Positions 7,941 to 15,911 of a stretch of 64,000 nucleotides of DNA are shown here, piece by piece. Position 1 is the stretch's first letter. Each line of letters opens with the position of its first letter. The notes beneath the pieces were generated by a model that saw only the letters and a list, made by a program, of their open reading frames with translations, searched no databases and had not been told where the DNA came from. The DNA is from Myxococcus dinghuensis (lineage in GTDB: Bacteria; Myxococcota; Myxococcia; Myxococcales; Myxococcaceae). The position numbers were made by a program, and so were the translations under genes. The stretch is taken from contig NZ_JAKCFB010000013.1 of the NCBI RefSeq assembly GCF_024198235.1, positions 1 through 64,000 on the forward strand. Direction: 5' to 3'.

Positions 7941-9704
7941 GTGGCTCCCCGTCCTCCCGCACACGTCTATCGCCGAGTCCTCGGCTACCTGCGCCCCTAC
8001 CGCTGGCTGCTCGCGGCGGGTGTCAGCGCGTCGCTCGTCGCCGCGCTGGCGACCTCCGCGTACGCCTGGGTCGTGGGCCCGCTGCTGCGCGCGGTGCTCA
8101 CGGGCAAGCCCATCTCCGTGGCCGGCGTGTCCCTGCCCGGGGACACGATGCTCCAGCGGCTGCCGCTGGTGGTGGTCGCGGTCGCGTTCGTCAAGGCACT
8201 CGCCCAGTTCCTCCAGGGCGGGCTGATGCAGCGACTGGGCCAGCGGGTGATGGCGGACCTGCGCGGCTTCCTCTACGGGCGCCTGCTCGGACAGCCGCCC
8301 TCGTTCTTCGAGCGGAGGCACTCGGGCGAGCTGTTGGCGCGCTTCACGTCGGACGTGCCGCTGGTGGAGTTCTCCATCACCCAGGCGCTGTCGTCGTACG
8401 TGAAGGACGGGATGCAGGCGCTGGCGCTGCTGGTGACGTGCTTCCTCATCGACGCGCACCTGTTCCTGTTCACCTTCATCGTGGTGCCGGTGACGGTGGT
8501 GCCCATCAACCGCTTCGCGCGCTCGCTGAAGAAGGTGGCCGCGCGCTCGCTGCAGAGCCTGGGCGCGCAGACGTCGCTGACGGCGGAGCAGTTGCAGAAC
8601 CTGCCGGTGGTGCAGGCGTACGGCGGACAGGCGCGGGCGCTCGAGGCCTTCGACGTGGAGGCGGAGCGGTACCTGGACGAGATGAAGCGCTCGCTGTTCC
8701 TGCGCGGCGCGGTGAGCCCCACGGTGGAGCTGCTGGGCATCGCGGGCGTGGCCATGGCGGTGGCGTGGGGCGCGAAGGCGGTGTCGGCGGACCCGGAGCT
8801 GGCGGGGCGCCTGCTGTCGTTCCTCGCGGCGGCGCTGCTGCTGTACCAGCCGGTGAAGTCGCTGAGCGGCACGCTGTCGCAGGTGCTCACGGGGCTGGCG
8901 GCGGCGGAGCGGCTGTTCGCGCTGGCGGACGAGCCGGCGCCCCCGGACGTGGGCGGGGCCGCCCCGCCGCTGGCGCGGGCGCTGGTGCTGGAGGGCGTGA
9001 GGGCGACGTACTCGGACGGGCGCGAGGCGCTGCGCGGCGTGGACCTGGTGGTGCCCGCGGGCAAGCGCGTGGCGCTGGTGGGCGCGTCCGGCGCGGGCAA
9101 GACGACGCTGTTCTCCGTGCTGCTGGGCTTCCTGCCCACGTCGGGCGGGCGGGTGACGTGGGACGGCGAGGCGCTGGACGGGCTGCGGCCCTCGAGCGTG
9201 CGCGCGCAGATGGCGTGGGTGCCACAGGAGCCGGTGCTCTTCTCCGGCACCGTGCGCCACAACCTGCGGCTGGGCCGGCCGGACGCGACGGACGCGGAGC
9301 TGTGGGAGGCGCTGGGGCTGGCGCACGCGGAGGACTTCGTGCGCGCGATGCCCGGGGGCCTGGACGAACCGGTGGGCGAGCGCGGCGCGCGGCTGTCCGG
9401 CGGACAGCGGCAGCGGCTGGTGCTGGCGCGCGCGTTCCTGTGCAAGCCGTCCGTGCTGCTCCTGGACGAGCCCACCAGCGCGCTGGACGCCGCGAGCGAG
9501 GCCGCGGTGGGCGCGGGCCTGGAGACGCTGATGCGCGGCCGCACGGTGCTCGTCATCGCCCACCGGCTGTCCACCGTGCGCGACGCGGACCTCATCGCGG
9601 TGCTGGACACCGGGCGCGTGGTGGAGTCCGGCACGCACGCGGAGCTGGTCGCGCTGCGGGGTCGCTACGCGCGGCTGCTCGGCGAGGGCGCCGTCGCCGC
9701 CTAG
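7941..9704 (+). CDS. MsbA-type ABC exporter, fused membrane and ATPase domains
   Basis: A 587-residue half-transporter. Residues ~15-320 hold six membrane helices (LLAAGVSASLVAALATSAYA onward) with the exporter coupling-region motif FFERRHSGELLARFTSDV. Residues ~345-580 are the ATPase: Walker A GASGAGKTT, Q-loop WVPQEPVLF, signature LSGGQRQR, Walker B VLLLDEPTSALD and H-loop IAHRLST. This is the layout of MsbA, the lipid A and phospholipid flippase, and of multidrug exporters; the substrate cannot be told from sequence. It starts at GTG 7941, the first start in the frame with good homology. A small membrane-protein gene follows after 80 bp. Confidence 0.9.
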   Translation: MAPRPPAHVYRRVLGYLRPYRWLLAAGVSASLVAALATSAYAWVVGPLLRAVLTGKPISVAGVSLPGDTMLQRLPLVVVAVAFVKALAQFLQGGLMQRLGQRVMADLRGFLYGRLLGQPPSFFERRHSGELLARFTSDVPLVEFSITQALSSYVKDGMQALALLVTCFLIDAHLFLFTFIVVPVTVVPINRFARSLKKVAARSLQSLGAQTSLTAEQLQNLPVVQAYGGQARALEAFDVEAERYLDEMKRSLFLRGAVSPTVELLGIAGVAMAVAWGAKAVSADPELAGRLLSFLAAALLLYQPVKSLSGTLSQVLTGLAAAERLFALADEPAPPDVGGAAPPLARALVLEGVRATYSDGREALRGVDLVVPAGKRVALVGASGAGKTTLFSVLLGFLPTSGGRVTWDGEALDGLRPSSVRAQMAWVPQEPVLFSGTVRHNLRLGRPDATDAELWEALGLAHAEDFVRAMPGGLDEPVGERGARLSGGQRQRLVLARAFLCKPSVLLLDEPTSALDAASEAAVGAGLETLMRGRTVLVIAHRLSTVRDADLIAVLDTGRVVESGTHAELVALRGRYARLLGEGAVAA

Positions 9705-9784
9705 GACGCGGGTCGGCCGGGGCCCACGGGCCGGCCGCCGACCTTGCCTCCACGCATCCGCTCTGCCACCGTCCCCTCCGTCCG

Positions 9785-10162
9785 ATGCGTCACCGGGAGC
9801 CCCTGTCCCTCAACGCCCTGCTGCTGGTGCCCGCGCTGGCGCTCGCGGCCCTGGCGTGTGTGGCCGTGTCGGCCCGGCAGTTGGCGTTCGCGGCGGCGGC
9901 CACCGTCACGCTGGTGCTCCTCCCCGTCGTCTTCCGGCTGTGGACACGGACCTGGTACCGCGGGCTGGTCCTGCGCGGGCTCGGCGTGTTCCTCATCGGC
10001 ATGAACGCCCCGCTGCTCGTCGCGGGCGCGCTCGCCTACGCCCAGGTCGGCTGCGGGGAGGGCGGCTGCCCCCGCTTCTTCTTCCTGGGCGCGCTCGTCT
10101 CCCCCATCGTCGGCACGCTGTGCAGCGTCGCGTACTGGCTGATCGGTCGTCCCCCGGTCTGA
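9785..10162 (+). CDS. Small hydrophobic membrane protein of unknown function
   Basis: The product has 125 residues and about four membrane segments: ALLLVPALALAALACVAVS, AFAAAATVTLVLLPVVF, GLGVFLIGMNAPLLVAGALA and FFFLGALVSPIVGTLCSVAYW. Between the last two is a short CGEGGCPRF loop whose two Cys could form a disulfide. It follows the exporter by 80 bp on the same strand and may be cotranscribed. I do not recognise a family. The ATG at 9785 was chosen because hydrophobic sequence begins right after it. Confidence 0.65.
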   Translation: MRHREPLSLNALLLVPALALAALACVAVSARQLAFAAAATVTLVLLPVVFRLWTRTWYRGLVLRGLGVFLIGMNAPLLVAGALAYAQVGCGEGGCPRFFFLGALVSPIVGTLCSVAYWLIGRPPV

Positions 10163-10176
10163 ATTACCAGATTAAG

Positions 10177-10198
10177 CAGGAGAGCCTACTCTCTCCTG
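10177..10198 (+). promoter_or_regulatory. Perfect 8-bp hairpin overlapping the only AGGAG before the next gene
   Basis: CAGGAGAG (10177-10184) pairs exactly with CTCTCCTG (10191-10198) around a 6-nt loop, two bases before ATG 10201. The 5' arm holds the only good Shine-Dalgarno-like sequence in the region, so the hairpin would hide it. The structure could instead be a weak terminator of the upstream gene. Basis: direct reading of the bases. Confidence 0.4.
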
Positions 10199-10200
10199 GA

Positions 10201-11277
10201 ATGCTTGTTCCTCTGCGGCTTCGTCTCGCGCCCGGCCTGTCCGTGGCGTCGTCCGTGCCACTCACGGTGCTCCTGTGGTGCTTCGCGCTGACGCCCTGGC
10301 TCCAGGGCACGGGGCAGAGCCTGGGCGTGGTGGAGGCGGCGGGTCCGTTCGCGGCGGTGGTGGGCCTCACGCTGCTGGTGGAGCTGCCGCTGTTGTCGGT
10401 GGCGCTGACGTGCATGAGCCTGGGGCGCCGGGTGCCGCTGGTGGTGATGATGGGGATGGCGACGTTGCCGTGGATGGTGGGGCTCCTGGGCACGGAGGTC
10501 CTGGTGGACCAGGCGATGCTCGGGCTGAACCGGCTGGCGGCGGGGGCCACGGTGCTGGAGGTCGCGGCGAGCACGGGCCAGGCGATGGCGCCCAGGCTGT
10601 TGGGGGCCTGGGCGAGCGCGGCGCTGCTGCTGGGCCTGTCGCTGGGGCTCGCGCTGGCGGGCCTGGGGCACGCGTGGGACGTGGGCACGGGCGAGCGCCG
10701 CCGCTCCCGGGGCCTGCTGCTGGCCAGCGGCATGACGGCGTCGCTGTCCGCGGTGGCGATGGTGGGCGCGCTGGAGGCGCGGCACTTCTTCGAGATGCTC
10801 ACGGGCCTGGGCGCCGTGCCGGACGCGGAGCGCGCGGAGTGGGTGGCCTCCGGGATGGACGCGGCGACCCAGCTGCGCCTGGCGCGCTGGACGTTCACCA
10901 CCCTGCTGGCGGTCCTGGGCACGCTCCTGCTGGCGCGCGGGCGCCGCAAGGAGCCGTCCGCCCGCCGGGGCTGGTCCGCGCGGCTGGTGCCCGTGGCGGT
11001 GGTGACGGCCCTGCTCGCCATGGACGCGCATCCGGTGCGCGCCATCGGCGCGAGCGCGCACGCGGCCCGCCACCGGGCGCGCGGCACCCTGCCGGACACG
11101 CTGGACATGCTGCGGCTGCTGGGCCTGGAGGTCGCGCCCGCTCAGAGCAGCCAGCTGAGCAACAGCAGCCCGAGCAACAACCCCACGCCGAGCACCACCA
11201 CCATCACCGCGCCCTCCGAGCGCCGCGTCACCGGGGGCGGCACCTCGTTCGGGTGGGGCGCGCCGTACACGAGCTGA
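10201..11277 (+). CDS. Polytopic membrane protein of unknown function
   Basis: The 358-residue product has about seven hydrophobic helices, including SVASSVPLTVLLWCFALTPW, PFAAVVGLTLLVELPLLSVA, VPLVVMMGMATLPWMVGLLG, ASAALLLGLSLGLALAGLG and TTLLAVLGTLLLARG. No recognised motif is visible. The last ~43 residues are a Ser/Thr/Asn/Pro-rich tail (QLSNSSPSNNPTPSTTT), quite unlike the rest, because they are read antisense to the membrane anchor of the convergent gene; the two coding regions overlap by 136 bp. ATG 10201 has only a hidden ribosome site in front of it, so the exact start is less certain than the frame. Confidence 0.6.
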   Translation: MLVPLRLRLAPGLSVASSVPLTVLLWCFALTPWLQGTGQSLGVVEAAGPFAAVVGLTLLVELPLLSVALTCMSLGRRVPLVVMMGMATLPWMVGLLGTEVLVDQAMLGLNRLAAGATVLEVAASTGQAMAPRLLGAWASAALLLGLSLGLALAGLGHAWDVGTGERRRSRGLLLASGMTASLSAVAMVGALEARHFFEMLTGLGAVPDAERAEWVASGMDAATQLRLARWTFTTLLAVLGTLLLARGRRKEPSARRGWSARLVPVAVVTALLAMDAHPVRAIGASAHAARHRARGTLPDTLDMLRLLGLEVAPAQSSQLSNSSPSNNPTPSTTTITAPSERRVTGGGTSFGWGAPYTS

Positions 11278-11819
11278 GCGGTCGCGGCGACGGCCGCCGC
11301 CTCCACCACCGGCGCGACGGAGGGCTGGGGCGACAACCCGGGCAGCGTGGGCTCCGAGGGGCGCTGCGACGCGGCCCGGGCCGCCTGGGCGGCCCCGGCC
11401 AGCTCCAGCCCCTCGCGCGCCAGCGCCAGCACGCGCTGGATGTGGAGGATGTAGCGGTCCTGCCCCGTGTAGGTCCCCAGGGCGAGCGCGGCGCGCAGCA
11501 GCCGGTGGGGCACGAGCTGGGGGTCCGCCCGCACCACGGCCGACGCGGTCCCCGCGCGGTGCCCCTCGCCCTCCCCGGGCTCCACGCGGCCGGTGCGCAC
11601 GCCCTCGCCGCTGGCCCACATGTAGTGGTCTTCCAGCAGCGTCAGCTCCTGCCGGCGCACGCGCCCCTCGGTGTCCACCAGGGACATCAGCTCCGCGCCT
11701 TGCGTGCCCAGGTGCCAGACGGTGCGCAGCCCGTTCTCGCCGGGAGGCCCCTCCACCGCGTGAACGCGGCCGAGCGCCTGCACCGCGGTCTTCAACGTCT
11801 CCGGCGACGGTTCTGCCAT
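11142..11819 (-). CDS. Hypothetical protein with a C-terminal membrane anchor
   Basis: The 225-residue protein starts at ATG 11819 (MAEPSPETLKTAVQALGRVH). The first ~140 residues form a soluble alpha/beta domain with TVWHLGTQGAELMSLVDTEG and RVRRQELTLLEDHYMWASGE. A Pro/Ala-rich linker follows, and the last 22 residues are a strong hydrophobic helix (VMVVVLGVGLLLGLLLLSWL) running to the stop, a tail-anchor layout. The N-terminal domain would therefore face the cytoplasm. No family is recognised. The 3' end overlaps the convergent membrane-protein gene by 136 bp. The frame is open upstream of 11819 but that sequence is not protein-like. Confidence 0.65.
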   Translation of the reverse strand: MAEPSPETLKTAVQALGRVHAVEGPPGENGLRTVWHLGTQGAELMSLVDTEGRVRRQELTLLEDHYMWASGEGVRTGRVEPGEGEGHRAGTASAVVRADPQLVPHRLLRAALALGTYTGQDRYILHIQRVLALAREGLELAGAAQAARAASQRPSEPTLPGLSPQPSVAPVVEAAAVAATAQLVYGAPHPNEVPPPVTRRSEGAVMVVVLGVGLLLGLLLLSWLL

Positions 11820-11990
11820 CAGGAGGCGGAGACTAGGGTCGCGGGAGGGGAAACGGAAGACGAACGGGCCCTCGCCCGCCCGCCCCCGCCGCTCCCTCGC
11901 CCCACCCCGCCTGCGTAGCTTTGAACCGGGCGCGCGATGTGGAGCGGCCGACACACGGCCCGGCGCGCGACCTCCCGCACGGAGCCCGCC

Positions 11991-12215
11991 ATGGCCATCC
12001 TCATCCCCGACCACCCCCTGGACACGCCCTTCACCGTCCCCGACAACCGCCCCGAGGTGACGGAGGAGGACGACGAGCGTTTCCTCACCGAGCTGGTGAG
12101 CTGGGACGGCCGCGCGCAGCACGGCGGCGGCCACGTCCCCGAGGACTTCGAGTGGACCTCCAATCCCAAGGAACGCCAGGACGAACTGATGGGCGAATGG
12201 CCGCGGGAACACTGA
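11991..12215 (+). CDS. Small acidic hypothetical protein
   Basis: The 74-residue protein starts at ATG 11991, with GGAG about 6 bp upstream. It is rich in Asp and Glu (PEVTEEDDERFLTELVSWDG) and ends in FEWTSNPKERQDELMGEW, with no membrane segment. Acidic small proteins like this are often adaptors or antitoxin-like, but nothing specific supports either. The next gene on the same strand starts 46 bp downstream. Confidence 0.6.
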   Translation: MAILIPDHPLDTPFTVPDNRPEVTEEDDERFLTELVSWDGRAQHGGGHVPEDFEWTSNPKERQDELMGEWPREH

Positions 12216-12261
12216 TGCCGCGTGCGCCCGAGCGCTCCCCTGGAGTAAGCGTCCCGCCGCC

Positions 12262-13020
12262 ATGAGCCGCTCCAAGGACCGAAGTGCCGACTTCCAGCGC
12301 CAGTTCGAGGGCGCCCAGACACTCGACGGACTGCTGGACCTCTCCGGCAGCGCGCTGGACACCGCCCAGGTGCTCGAGGTCATGCGGGCCGCGCATGCCG
12401 AGGGCCGCCCGCACAGCGATGTCATCCCGGACCTCTTCGAGGAGGAGCCGCGCTTCCCCTCGCCGGACATCGCGCGGCGGCTGTACCAGAACCTGCTGGG
12501 GCTCTGGGACCTGGTGGAGGAGGGGCGGCCGGTGCGGCTGGACGAGGAGCGCCCGCCGAGGCCCCGGAAGGTGAAGCCGGTGCCGCCGGAGACCTTCCAT
12601 CCGGGCGAGCCGTCCGGCGAATTCGTCGAGGCGGCGTGGCGTTATCTGGAGGATGACGAGAAGTCGCGCACGCGGCTGCTCCACGCCTTCGAGAACCGAC
12701 AGGACGCCATGCTGGGCGCGCTTGACGCGGCGGGGCTCACGGACGAAGGATACGGCGTCGCCCGCCACCTGCTCTTCGAGCTGTACGCCATGCTGGAGCT
12801 GGGTTGGCCGCCGGGAGTCGCATCCGTGCCTCCGGCGGCGCTCGAGACGCGGACGACGGCTCCACCGGTGCCTGCGGCCCTGCAGCAGTACGCGGACGAG
12901 GCGCTCTTCGAGGCGGAGCAGGACGAGGAGCAGCCCCTGTCCTCACAGGAGCTGGAGGCGGTGCGGCCTCTCGTCCAACGCGGACTCGCCGCGCTGTGGA
13001 GCGCGCGCAAGGGGAGATGA
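12262..13020 (+). CDS. Conserved-looking hypothetical protein, acidic and helical
   Basis: The 252-residue soluble protein has no signal or membrane segment. The N-terminal ~90 residues are helical (LDGLLDLSGSALDTAQVLEV, ARRLYQNLLGLWDLVEEG). A Pro-rich linker (RPPRPRKVKPVPPETFHPG) leads to a second helical domain (FVEAAWRYLEDDEKSRTRLL, ARHLLFELYAMLELGWPPG). The C-terminus is acidic (ALFEAEQDEEQPLSSQELEA). The next gene starts 3 bp after its stop, so the two are almost surely one operon. I do not recognise the family. Confidence 0.7.
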   Translation: MSRSKDRSADFQRQFEGAQTLDGLLDLSGSALDTAQVLEVMRAAHAEGRPHSDVIPDLFEEEPRFPSPDIARRLYQNLLGLWDLVEEGRPVRLDEERPPRPRKVKPVPPETFHPGEPSGEFVEAAWRYLEDDEKSRTRLLHAFENRQDAMLGALDAAGLTDEGYGVARHLLFELYAMLELGWPPGVASVPPAALETRTTAPPVPAALQQYADEALFEAEQDEEQPLSSQELEAVRPLVQRGLAALWSARKGR

Positions 13021-13023
13021 AGG

Positions 13024-13584
13024 ATGGCCAAGGACAGGGACGACAACGGCGGCGGCTTCTCCGGGAAGCGCAACAAGAGCTGGCGTGAAATCGACGCCCA
13101 GCGGGGCAAGGGCAGCAAGTACACCTCCCGGCAGGACGACCCCGCCCAGCAGAAGATCGAACGCAGCGCGAGCTACCAGAAGTACAAGGCCGCCGCGGAC
13201 GCGCTCTTCACCGGGGGCGAGCTGCCCGAGGGGCTGGCGAAGACGTTCGACCCCGAGGGCAAGCGCAAGGCCCAGAAGCAGGCCATGCAGAAGGTCACGG
13301 AGTCCGAGACGCGCGCCGACTGGGTGAAGGCCGTGGTGGACTACCTGGAGAAGTACCCGGAGCTGCCCGAGGACGCGTACTTCCTCGACAGCCTGCTGGA
13401 CCACCCGCGCGAGCGCATCGTGGACAAGGCGCTGGCCAAGCTGGAGGTGCTGGCGGAGGAAGGCAAGCTGAAGGCGAAGGTGCCGCAGAGCCTGGATCAA
13501 CGCCTGAAGTCCGTGGAGCTGACCAGCATGGACCCCGACATGCAGGGCCGCGCCAAGACGCTGCGCGAGCGGCTGCGCGCCTGA
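13024..13584 (+). CDS. Conserved-looking hypothetical protein, charged and helical
   Basis: The 186-residue hydrophilic protein starts at ATG 13024, 3 bp after the preceding stop. The N-terminal ~45 residues are basic and probably disordered (GGGFSGKRNKSWREIDAQRG, SKYTSRQDDPAQQKIERS). The rest is helical and Lys/Glu-rich: EGKRKAQKQAMQKVTESETR, VKAVVDYLEKYPELPEDAYF and VDKALAKLEVLAEEGKLKAK. The flexible basic start suggests nucleic-acid or protein binding, but I have no motif to support it. No family is recognised. Confidence 0.7.
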   Translation: MAKDRDDNGGGFSGKRNKSWREIDAQRGKGSKYTSRQDDPAQQKIERSASYQKYKAAADALFTGGELPEGLAKTFDPEGKRKAQKQAMQKVTESETRADWVKAVVDYLEKYPELPEDAYFLDSLLDHPRERIVDKALAKLEVLAEEGKLKAKVPQSLDQRLKSVELTSMDPDMQGRAKTLRERLRA

Positions 13585-13695
13585 GCGCGGCGGCGGCCCG
13601 CACGGGGCGACGCGACACAAACCTGACACACGGCTGACGGGGCCCGGGGCCAGGGTGTCCTCATCGGCGCCGAGGCGCGCCGGAGGAGCCTGGTC

Positions 13696-14070
13696 ATGGG
13701 GCATCGTGTGAACTGGTTCGAGATTCCGGTCGTGGACCTCGACCGCGCCACCCGCTTCTACGAGTCGGTCCTGGGGACGACGCTGCGGGTGGAGGACTTC
13801 CACGGGGCCCGCATCGCGGTGTTCACGCGCAAGGCCGCGGAGGACGTGACGGGGGCGCTCGTGCTGGCGCCGGAGCTGCGGCCCTCCCACCAGGGCAGCC
13901 GCGTGTACCTGGACGCGGGAGGCGACCTGGACGGCTGCCTGCGCCGCGTCGCGCCCGCCGGGGGCAAGGTGCTGGTGGGGCGCAGGTCGCTGGGAAGCCA
14001 CGGCGCGTTCGCCGTGCTGGAGGACACCGAGGGCAACGCCGTGGCGCTGCACGTCCCCGCGCCGAGGTGA
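13696..14070 (+). CDS. VOC-superfamily (glyoxalase/bleomycin-resistance fold) protein
   Basis: The 124-residue protein has the paired beta-alpha-beta-beta-beta modules of the vicinal oxygen chelate fold: NWFEIPVVDLDRATRFYESV with LGTTLRVEDF, then VYLDAGGDLDGCLRRVAPAG and FAVLEDTEGNAVALHVP. The last strand normally ends G--------E-DPeGN---l, and here the EDTEGN part is kept. It has the usual size for a one-domain VOC protein. Substrate is unknown; relatives include glyoxalases, dioxygenases and resistance proteins. GGAGGAG lies ~7 bp before ATG 13696. Its stop codon lies inside the first copy of a 39-bp direct repeat. Confidence 0.85.
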   Translation: MGHRVNWFEIPVVDLDRATRFYESVLGTTLRVEDFHGARIAVFTRKAAEDVTGALVLAPELRPSHQGSRVYLDAGGDLDGCLRRVAPAGGKVLVGRRSLGSHGAFAVLEDTEGNAVALHVPAPR

Positions 14071-14149
14071 CCGCGCGCATGGGCGACGTCAAGGCGCAGG
14101 CGTGACAGTCGAGGTGACCGCGCGCACGGGCGACGTCAAGGCGCAGGCG
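14064..14149. repeat. 39-bp direct repeat across the ends of two convergent genes
   Basis: Positions 14064-14102 and 14111-14149 are the same 39-bp sequence with one mismatch (T versus C), separated by 8 bp. The first copy contains the VOC gene stop codon; the second overlaps the last codons of the minus-strand gene that ends at 14136. This looks like a recent local tandem duplication. Confidence 0.85.
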
Positions 14150-14960
14150 CGGCGTCCGACGCGCGGGCGCGGCGATGGAGGAGGACAACGGAGCGCAGTC
14201 CGCTCGCGGCGGCCTCGTCCACGATGCGCAGCTCCTCACCTGGGCGCGTGTAGAGGGCGCGCTCCCCTTCCGCGAGCCGCCACCCGGCGCGCGTCAGCTC
14301 CCGCGCGTAGTAGGCCTGGAGGTCGGTCGAGGACATGGGCACGAGGAAGGACAACGTGCGCGACCCCTCGTCCGACACGCGCAGGGCGTCGCGCGAGCCC
14401 GGGGGCATGGGCGCCACGTCTCCCTCGGCGGAGGGCTCCCGGCGCAGGGCGTGGTTGGCCTCGCCCAGGTAGACCAGGGTGAGCGTGGGGGACCGCGGCT
14501 GGAGGATGACGGTGTAGGTGAGGCCCTGGAAGATGTCGACGGCGGTGAGCATGGCCGCGCCGCTGGCGAGCTGCGGCTGCTCGTTGCCGGGGGGGACGTG
14601 GAGGCCGCCGTCGCGGAACGCGTCCGCGAAGCGCTGCACGAGGGCCTGGATGGGCTCCTTCACCACCACCGCGCGCAGCACCACGGGGACGCCGCCCGCC
14701 TCGATGACCTCGCTGGCGTCCACCTGCTCGAGCACCGTCAACGACGGCCACGCGAAGCGCTTCGTCGGCGCGGAGGCCGGAGCCTTCGCGCCGGCACGCG
14801 CTCCCACGGGAGCCGGGGGCTGCTTCGCGCTGGAGCGGGCCCCGGTGGACACCGACGGCTTCGCCTGGGCGCTCCGGGCGTCCCGTGCCGACTCGGCGTG
14901 GACCGGCGCCGCGGCACCGACCCACCCGACCAGCGCCAGCGCGACGAGCCGGGTCCTCAC
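14136..14960 (-). CDS. Exported protein of unknown function, last gene of the TadE/TadG-like operon
   Basis: The 274-residue protein starts at GTG 14960, whose bases overlap the stop of the upstream TadE-like gene (GTGA). This overlap decides the start over TTG 14984. It has a signal peptide (RLVALALVGWVGAAAPVHA), an Ala/Ser/Pro linker, then alpha/beta sequence with VVLRAVVVKEPIQALVQRFA and SRTLSFLVPMSSTDLQAYYA, the latter followed by YTRPGEELRIVD. The product is probably periplasmic. No family is recognised. Its coupling to pseudopilin-like genes suggests a part in the same envelope structure, which is an inference. Confidence 0.7.
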   Translation of the reverse strand: MRTRLVALALVGWVGAAAPVHAESARDARSAQAKPSVSTGARSSAKQPPAPVGARAGAKAPASAPTKRFAWPSLTVLEQVDASEVIEAGGVPVVLRAVVVKEPIQALVQRFADAFRDGGLHVPPGNEQPQLASGAAMLTAVDIFQGLTYTVILQPRSPTLTLVYLGEANHALRREPSAEGDVAPMPPGSRDALRVSDEGSRTLSFLVPMSSTDLQAYYARELTRAGWRLAEGERALYTRPGEELRIVDEAAASGLRSVVLLHRRARASDAAPAP

Positions 14961-15910
14961 CGCGTCCGCACGCCTCCGAGCCAACTGTCGCGCCGGTTGA
15001 CGTCGTACGGCCGCGCCAGGTTGCGCGCGCGGAAGGGCGTGGTCTCCCAGACGGACTGGCCTCCCGCGTGGGTGCCACCGATGTCGTCCTCGTACTGGTC
15101 TTCATGGCCGCGGAAGCTCATGAAGAACTGGTCCTCGTTGACCGACTCCGCGCCCACCAGCCCCGCCAGCGCCGAGCCCGCGCTCCCGCCACCGCCGTTG
15201 CGGCGGTACACCCGCTCCGCCCAGAGGTAGTAGTCCTGGTTGCCGCACGCCGCGCCGCTGTTGACGCTCAGCGGACACGCGCGGCCCTCCGCCACCGTCG
15301 ACAGGCCCCAGTCGTCCAGGAGCAGGGAGAACTGGCCCGGGCACTGCGCGCCGTTGGCCCGCCCCGCCGCGCAGACGGTGAAGGCCGCCGCCGCGTCGCG
15401 CTGGGACTCGCGGAAGAAGCGCGGCTCCATGAAGCGACCGATGCGCTCGGCGCGCATGCGCGCGGACGCCGAGCACCGCATGCCGGACGCGCGCACGGTC
15501 ATCGCCCCCGACAGCATCGTGCCCGCGCGGGCCGGCGTCAGGTCGGGCACCCCGGCCGGCAGGGACGTGTCGCAGTCCACCTGGATGGGCTGCGAGCGCG
15601 CGATGGCCAGTTGGAGGGTGACGCCCTCTCCCGCCATGCGCTTGCGCCCGTCGAAGTCCGCGTAGCGCTCGTTCGCCTCCTTCGCCGCCGCGGTGATGGC
15701 GCCCGGCCGCTGCCACTCGCCGGCCGCCGGGTCGTGCATCACGCGGCCCGTGGCGTTCCACAGCGCGAAGTTGGCGGCCTCCTGCACCTTGAGGGTCAGC
15801 GCGCCCACCTCCGCGAAGTAGATGCCGAACAGCAGGATGGTCACGAACACCATCAAGCCCAGCGCCGTCTCCACCAGGGACTGGCCCCGGTCTGCTCGCG
15901 AGCGTCGCAT
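14957..15910 (-). CDS. TadE-like pseudopilin protein
   Basis: The 317-residue protein begins with the TadE-type signature RGQSLVETALGLMVFVTILL, a short basic leader followed by one long hydrophobic helix with a Glu five residues into the mature part, as in type IVb pseudopilins processed by a prepilin peptidase. The rest is a large extracytoplasmic domain with several Cys (VDCDTSLP, GMRCSAS, TVCAAGRANGAQCPG, RACPLSV, AACGNQDYYLW) that could form disulfides. It starts 1 bp after the upstream TadG-like gene and overlaps the next gene by 4 bp, so it lies in a tight operon. Confidence 0.8.
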   Translation of the reverse strand: MRRSRADRGQSLVETALGLMVFVTILLFGIYFAEVGALTLKVQEAANFALWNATGRVMHDPAAGEWQRPGAITAAAKEANERYADFDGRKRMAGEGVTLQLAIARSQPIQVDCDTSLPAGVPDLTPARAGTMLSGAMTVRASGMRCSASARMRAERIGRFMEPRFFRESQRDAAAAFTVCAAGRANGAQCPGQFSLLLDDWGLSTVAEGRACPLSVNSGAACGNQDYYLWAERVYRRNGGGGSAGSALAGLVGAESVNEDQFFMSFRGHEDQYEDDIGGTHAGGQSVWETTPFRARNLARPYDVNRRDSWLGGVRTR

Positions 15911-15911
15911 G

